In this document: in pieces, positions 21,366 through 25,340 of the stretch
How positions within the stretch are numbered: position 1 is the stretch's first letter
Layout: each line of letters starts with the position of its first letter
DNA from: JANFXS01 sp022791155
GTDB lineage: Bacteria; Bacillota; Clostridia; Lachnospirales; Anaerotignaceae
DNA: 25,340 bases
Reading direction: 5' to 3'
Assembly (NCBI GenBank): GCA_949743895.1
Contig: CATJUX010000049.1
Coordinates: 1-25,340, forward strand
The notes under the pieces: model-generated
The model's database searches: none
The model's input: only the letters and a program-made list of their open reading frames with translations
What the model was told of the DNA's origin: nothing
Position numbers and translations under genes: made by a program

Positions 21366-23243
21366 TCATGCCTTTTTTCTCCATTTGAGCAAAAACGCTG
21401 AATTCACAATCACAAAAAACGAACCTGCATTGTGAACAAGCGCCCCCAAAATTGGGTTCAATATCCCAAGCACGGCAAGCGCCAAAGCTGTGAAGTTGAG
21501 AATCATAGAAAATGCTAAATTTGCTTTTATAACATTCATCATATGTTTTGCCAATGACACAAGATGAGGAAGCTCTTTTATTTCATCATCAACAAGAACA
21601 ATGTCGGCCGCATCAACGGCAATGTCACTTCCTATGCCGCCCATGGCAATTCCAACATTTGCTGTTTTGAGCGAGGGCGCGTCATTAATTCCGTCTCCAA
21701 TCATGCAAACATATTCTTTTTCATTTTGATAGTCATTTATATATTTAAGTTTGTCATCAGGCAAACAATTTGCATGAAAATCTTCTATTCCAAGTTGTCC
21801 TGATATGGCTGACGCTGCCTTTTCATTGTCTCCTGTGAGGAGTGTTGGCTTAATGCCTATAGACTGCAATTCAGAAATCATGCCTTTGCTTTCTTTTCTG
21901 ATTGTATCGGCCAAAACAATAAAGCCGGAATATTTATTATCTATTGAAACATGTATAAGTGTTGAACCTTTTTTCAAATGTTCAGAAGTTTTGCTTAAAA
22001 CGCTTTCAGAAATGGCAACTTCATTTTCTTCCATCATTTTGATGTTTCCAGCCAAAATCTCTTTTCCGTCAACAATTGCAAAAACTCCTCTTCCTGGTGT
22101 CATATGAAATTGCTTTACAGGCAAAAGTGGTTCTTTGTCTTCTTTTTTATAGCATCTCACAACAGCTCCTCCAAGCGGATGTTCTGACGACTGTTCAGCA
22201 GAAGCTGTATATTGATATAATTTGTCTTTGTCAAAATTTTCAGTCACAACGTCAACAACTTCAGGTGTTCCATATGTAAGCGTTCCTGTTTTGTCAAATG
22301 TGATCCTCGAAACTTTCGAAAGCTTCTCAAGCGCGTCACCTTCGCGCACAAGAAAACCGTGTTTGGTGGCGTTGCCAATTCCAGCCATAATGGCTGTTGG
22401 CGTTGCCAAAACAAGCGCACATGGACAAAACACAACAAGAACTGTAACAGCTCTAATTATATCCTTTGTCACAAGCCACGTTATAATTGCTGTTGAAAGA
22501 GCGATCACAACAACCCAAACCGCCCATTTGTCAGCAAGGTTGACAATTTTTGCTTTGCCCGCGTCAGCCGACTGAACAAGTTGAATCATCCTTTGAATTG
22601 AACTGTCTTCACCAACTTTTGTGGCTTTCATTTCGAACGCGCCAAACTGGTTGACAGTTCCGCTGAAAACTTCATCACCGGCTTTTTTGTCAACAGGAAG
22701 TGATTCTCCAGTCATAACAGCCTGATTTATTGACGTTTGGCCATATGTTATAACTCCGTCAACAGCCACAGTTTCTCCCGGTTTCACTGAAAGAACATCT
22801 CCAACTTTAACTTCTTCAGCGGGTATAACTTCTTCTTTTCCGTCACGGATCACTCTTGCTGTGTGTGGTGTCAAATGAACAAGTTTCTCAATGCCTGCCC
22901 TTGCTCTTGCAACTGTGAGATCTTCAAGCAACGCGCCAAGCTGCATTATAAATGCCACTTCGCCGGCCGCAAAATCCTCGCCAATGAACACCGCCGCAAT
23001 CAAAGCACACGCAACAAGAACATCAGCTGTGACATCGAATTCTGTAACAAGCCCAATGACAGCTTCCATAACAATTGGTATTCCGCATAATATAATCGCC
23101 ACCCACGCTGCGTCAAACGGAAGCGGAAGTATGTGGAATATGCTGAACAACAATGCTACTCCAGATATTGCAAGCACTGCAATCGATCTTTTTGTGCCTC
23201 CCCATTCAAGGAAGTCCTCCATTTTTGATATAATTCCCTTCAT
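21366..23243 (-). CDS. P1B-type heavy-metal ATPase of an atypical subgroup
   Basis: 625 residues, no N-terminal HMA domain. TGES (178-181), CPC (273-275), DKTGTLT (317-323), HP (355-356) and GDGINDAP (516-523) show an active P1B ATPase. The last two membrane segments differ from the Zn/Cd enzyme at 15916-17817: no Lys/Asp pair, but N573 and N583 in segment 5 and HNAGSFFVIVNSA (604-616) in segment 6. They also lack the YN and M-SS pattern of copper exporters and the HEG-T pattern of P1B-4. The Mn-exporting CtpC group, which has CPC and an H/N-containing last segment, is the closest type I recall, but this is uncertain. ATG has GAGGGG 5 nt upstream. A CsoR-like operator lies in its promoter, arguing for induction by a metal or reactive sulfur. 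Confidence 0.9.
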   Translation of the reverse strand: MKGIISKMEDFLEWGGTKRSIAVLAISGVALLFSIFHILPLPFDAAWVAIILCGIPIVMEAVIGLVTEFDVTADVLVACALIAAVFIGEDFAAGEVAFIMQLGALLEDLTVARARAGIEKLVHLTPHTARVIRDGKEEVIPAEEVKVGDVLSVKPGETVAVDGVITYGQTSINQAVMTGESLPVDKKAGDEVFSGTVNQFGAFEMKATKVGEDSSIQRMIQLVQSADAGKAKIVNLADKWAVWVVVIALSTAIITWLVTKDIIRAVTVLVVFCPCALVLATPTAIMAGIGNATKHGFLVREGDALEKLSKVSRITFDKTGTLTYGTPEVVDVVTENFDKDKLYQYTASAEQSSEHPLGGAVVRCYKKEDKEPLLPVKQFHMTPGRGVFAIVDGKEILAGNIKMMEENEVAISESVLSKTSEHLKKGSTLIHVSIDNKYSGFIVLADTIRKESKGMISELQSIGIKPTLLTGDNEKAASAISGQLGIEDFHANCLPDDKLKYINDYQNEKEYVCMIGDGINDAPSLKTANVGIAMGGIGSDIAVDAADIVLVDDEIKELPHLVSLAKHMMNVIKANLAFSMILNFTALALAVLGILNPILGALVHNAGSFFVIVNSAFLLKWRKKA

Positions 23244-23259
23244 ATTAACCCCTCTTTCC

Positions 23260-23286
23260 TATACATGTATGTATATATGTATACAT
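23260..23286. repeat. 27-bp alternating purine-pyrimidine tract in the ATPase leader
   Basis: Every base alternates purine and pyrimidine over 27 bp, with overlapping palindromes such as ATACATGTAT, ATGTATACAT and TGTATA-CATA-TATACA. It lies between the predicted transcription start (near 23293) and the ATPase ribosome site, so it could form an mRNA hairpin or a second protein-binding site. Confidence 0.6.
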
Positions 23287-23299
23287 TTGTGCAATACAA

Positions 23300-23328
23300 A
23301 TTATACCAATAGGGGTATATGTTGTCAA
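23300..23328 (-). promoter_or_regulatory. Perfect consensus promoter with CsoR-like operator in the spacer
   Basis: On the minus strand TTGACA, exactly 17 nt, TATAAT: a full sigma-A consensus, which normally needs a repressor. The spacer and the edge of the -10 hold ATACCCCTATTGGTAT (complement of 23303-23318), a near-palindrome of the ATACC-n-ATAGGGGTAT form seen at operators of CsoR/CstR-family repressors. A bound repressor would block polymerase. No csoR gene is in the window. Confidence 0.75.
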
Positions 23329-23343
23329 TATATAATAATAAAA

Positions 23344-23367
23344 AATAAGGGTGCATATGCCCTTATT
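23344..23367 (-). terminator. Terminator upstream of the second ATPase promoter
   Basis: AATAAGGG and CCCTTATT pair around an 8-nt loop. On the minus strand a run of T follows (TTTTTTATTATT). It separates the MBOAT unit from the ATPase promoter only 15 nt further on. Confidence 0.8.
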
Positions 23368-23623
23368 CTTTATATATCGATATTAAATTTGTTTCGTTTT
23401 TTAACTGCAACAACAATGTGCCCGCCAGACTTCGGAAGAGCTTATTTAACATGCTATACTCATTTCTTCCTAAGCGAACACATGTAAAAACGCTTTTTCC
23501 CCGTTCAGAAACTAAGACAGTGCGTATTTCTTCTTCTGCTAAAACAAAATTTGTGTTCTCTTAAAAAACATTTTGGTTAAATCCCATAATGGTTTACTAA
23601 TTTGCTATAAAATTTTGATAAAA
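23368..23623 (-). other. Intergenic stretch with a possible gene remnant
   Basis: Beside a weak AT-only hairpin overlapping the MBOAT stop codon (23613-23629), the minus strand has an open frame of about 60 codons ending near 23350, without a start codon or ribosome site until late. Two frames here look protein-like in adjacent pieces (RTVLVSERGKSVFTCVRLG, then SGGHIVVAVKKRN in another frame). This could be a decayed gene with frameshifts or chance; I recognise no family. Confidence 0.25.
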
Positions 23624-25060
23624 TCAAAACTGGAAGTATATAAACGATGCTTCAGAAAGACTTCCATAGAATCCAAAAAGAATGATCGAAAATATACTAA
23701 TTAAATATACAATCCAGCGCAATGGCAAAATTTGCTTTTGAAGCAATCCATACACATCTATTTTTTCTGATACAATATCCGATATGAATAAAAAAGCTAT
23801 CAAAATAATGCTCAAATAAAAATCCTGTTTCACAAGCCCAAGAGAAAACACATCAAAATCATTCATGCTCACAAACAAGCCTTTGCAAATTGTTCCAAAA
23901 TCTTCCAAAGAATTGGCTCTAAAAATAATCCATGCAAAATTGACAAGCGCAAACGTTATCAAAATTGAAATCAACCCATTTAATTTGCAATTTCCATTAT
24001 ATTTTTTAGGTCTAAACTGATTTTTAATTCTTCCAACAATTTGAAACACGCCGTGAAGGCCGCCCCAAATGACAAATGTCCAGTTGGCTCCATGCCACAA
24101 TCCACTCACAAGAAACACTACCATAATATTAATTCGCCATTTTGAAACAGAAACTTTGTTTCCTCCCAAGGGAATATATAAATAATCCTTGAACCATGTT
24201 GAAAGTGATATGTGCCACCTTCTCCAAAATTCGGCTATAGATTTTGAAAGATATGGCCTTTTGAAATTTGTCATCAAACGATAGCCCATCAAATTTGCGC
24301 TTCCAATGGCTATGTCGGAATAACCTGAGAAATCACAATATATTTGAAAAGTAAAAAACAAAGATGCAATCCAATATGCTTGTCCGCTATATCCTCCAAC
24401 ATTATTAAACACTGTGTCAACCAAAATTGCCAGTCTGTCAGCAATAACCACTTTTTTGAAAACACCCCAAATTATGAGCAAAAACCCTCTTTTGGCCATG
24501 TCATAATCAAAATTATGTTCCTCATCAAATTGATGAAGCAAATTTTTTGATCTTTCAATTGGGCCGGCAACCAACTGTGGGAAAAATGAAACAAAAAGGG
24601 CATATTTCCCAAAGTGGCTTGTCGGCTCAAGCTTTCCTTGATATACATCCAGTGTGTAGCTTAACGCCTGAAAAGTGTAAAATGAAATGCCAACTGGCAG
24701 CAGAAGCTCAAAATTAGGCACTTGAATGTTTATGCCAAACATCAATGCCACACCTGTCAGAGTGTTCACCGTGAAGTTAAAATACTTAAAAAAGAACAAA
24801 ATTCCCAAGTTTGATACAAGGCTTAAAATCATCCAAAGCTTCTTCTTTCTCTTTGAATTGGATTTATAAATTAAAATACTTGAAAAAAACGTTATAGTTG
24901 TTGACAAAAATATAAGCATTGAATATTTTATATTCCAGCACATATAAAAGAAGTAGCTTGCGGCCAACAACAGCAACCACCTATGCCTATGCGGAATTAT
25001 AAAATAAAGAATTACAACAATAGGCAAATAAACTAAATATTCTATCGAGTTAAACAACAT
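23624..25060 (-). CDS. MBOAT-family membrane-bound O-acyltransferase (AlgI/PatA-like)
   Basis: 478 residues and about 10-12 membrane segments. MBOAT enzymes of this type carry acyl groups, often acetyl, across the membrane for transfer to extracellular polysaccharide, peptidoglycan or teichoic acid. The signature blocks are PVGISFYTFQALSYTLDVY (122-140), FVSFFPQLVAGPIER (156-170), FTFQIYCDFSGYSDIAIG (237-253), EFWRRWHISLSTWFKDYLYIPLGG (277-300) and SGLWHGANWTFVIWGGLHG (319-337), with the invariant catalytic H323. AlgI/PatA-like enzymes fit better than DltB because the dlt genes are absent. AAAGGAG lies 9 nt upstream of ATG, and the preceding gene ends 14 nt before, so they share an operon; the partner acyl-acceptor protein may be encoded outside the window. 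Confidence 0.94.
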   Translation of the reverse strand: MLFNSIEYLVYLPIVVILYFIIPHRHRWLLLLAASYFFYMCWNIKYSMLIFLSTTITFFSSILIYKSNSKRKKKLWMILSLVSNLGILFFFKYFNFTVNTLTGVALMFGINIQVPNFELLLPVGISFYTFQALSYTLDVYQGKLEPTSHFGKYALFVSFFPQLVAGPIERSKNLLHQFDEEHNFDYDMAKRGFLLIIWGVFKKVVIADRLAILVDTVFNNVGGYSGQAYWIASLFFTFQIYCDFSGYSDIAIGSANLMGYRLMTNFKRPYLSKSIAEFWRRWHISLSTWFKDYLYIPLGGNKVSVSKWRINIMVVFLVSGLWHGANWTFVIWGGLHGVFQIVGRIKNQFRPKKYNGNCKLNGLISILITFALVNFAWIIFRANSLEDFGTICKGLFVSMNDFDVFSLGLVKQDFYLSIILIAFLFISDIVSEKIDVYGLLQKQILPLRWIVYLISIFSIILFGFYGSLSEASFIYFQF

Positions 25061-25074
25061 ATGTATGTGCTCCT

Positions 25075-25340
25075 TTACTTAATTACACATTTATTTTGCT
25101 TCATAAATTTATTTTTAATATTTTCAGCATATCTTTCCTCATTGAAAGATTTTTTTGAAATCATATAGCAATATAAACTATATTCTTCAGACTCTCTTAC
25201 ATCTATGTCACATATATAAGAGTTTTTCTCTGAATAATCGGTGCTGTCAATCACATCATTTTTATTATATAGTTCAAATTTATAAAGCGTATCTTTAGAG
25301 TAGTTGTCCATGCTGTATTCAAAGCTTTTGTCTGGCAGCT
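25075..25340 (-). CDS. 3' end of an unidentified gene upstream of MBOAT (partial)
   Basis: The frame is open to the right edge, so the gene starts outside the window; 88 C-terminal residues are visible. An internal Met at 25311 is probably not the start. The piece is polar and rich in Tyr, Asn, Lys, Asp and Ser (YSKDTLYKFELYNKNDVIDS), with three cysteines and no membrane segment in view. Its position right before an MBOAT gene, with 14 nt between, is where SGNH-hydrolase partners or surface proteins are often found, but no SGNH motif lies in this part. Product unknown. Confidence 0.7.
   Translation of the reverse strand, partial: LPDKSFEYSMDNYSKDTLYKFELYNKNDVIDSTDYSEKNSYICDIDVRESEEYSLYCYMISKKSFNEERYAENIKNKFMKQNKCVIK

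Noticed and set aside
21205..21435. Plus-strand 76-codon frame before the second ATPase terminator
   Set aside because: It crosses the terminator stem and the end of the ATPase gene and has no ribosome site or family features.
23260..23286. CopY-type cop box in the second ATPase leader
   Set aside because: The palindromes are close, but no copy of TACAnnTGTA with the required 2-nt spacing is present.
1..25340. CRISPR arrays, tRNA genes, insertion sequences, prophage genes
   Set aside because: Scanned for by eye; no regularly spaced repeats, cloverleaf with GGTTCGA-type T arm, transposase or phage proteins were seen.

Overview
This AT-rich window looks like chromosome from a low-GC Gram-positive anaerobe, most likely a clostridium. 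The signs are strong AGGAGG-type ribosome binding sites, consensus sigma-A promoters, GTG/TTG starts, U-tailed terminators, a class II fructose-bisphosphate aldolase and a SpoIID-like protein. Most genes lie on the minus strand; only the left-edge fragment, the aldolase, the ArsR regulator and the MATE pump read rightwards. I saw no tRNA, rRNA, CRISPR array, insertion sequence or phage gene.

Left part (1-8,700), mostly housekeeping: a gene tail; a 6S RNA directly behind lspA (lipoprotein signal peptidase); fructose-bisphosphate aldolase; a small charged protein; a HAD phosphatase-rarA pair; a spoIID-like-queA pair; and a 63-residue single-pass membrane peptide.

Middle and right part (8,859-23,328), a transport and metal-homeostasis block: (a) an apparent six-gene minus operon with a CDF cation exporter first, then a family-5 substrate-binding lipoprotein, two permeases and two ATPases of the nickel/oligopeptide type; it starts from a promoter with a palindrome at the predicted start site and a leader of about 235 nt. 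(b) A free-standing HMA metallochaperone plus a Zn/Cd-type P1B ATPase that lacks its own HMA domain, divergent from an ArsR-family sensor and sharing a compact operator region. (c) A TetR regulator divergent from a MATE efflux pump. (d) A second P1B ATPase with an unusual last membrane segment, driven by a perfect consensus promoter whose spacer holds a CsoR-like operator. Several metal regulators (ArsR seen, CsoR type inferred) thus appear to control four transport systems in about 9 kb.

Right end: an MBOAT O-acyltransferase behind the 3' end of an unidentified gene, probably for acylation of a surface polymer. The items most worth a second look are the 6S RNA masked by a false reading frame, the CsoR-like box inside the second ATPase promoter, the exporter-plus-importer operon with its long leader, and the split HMA/ATPase pair.
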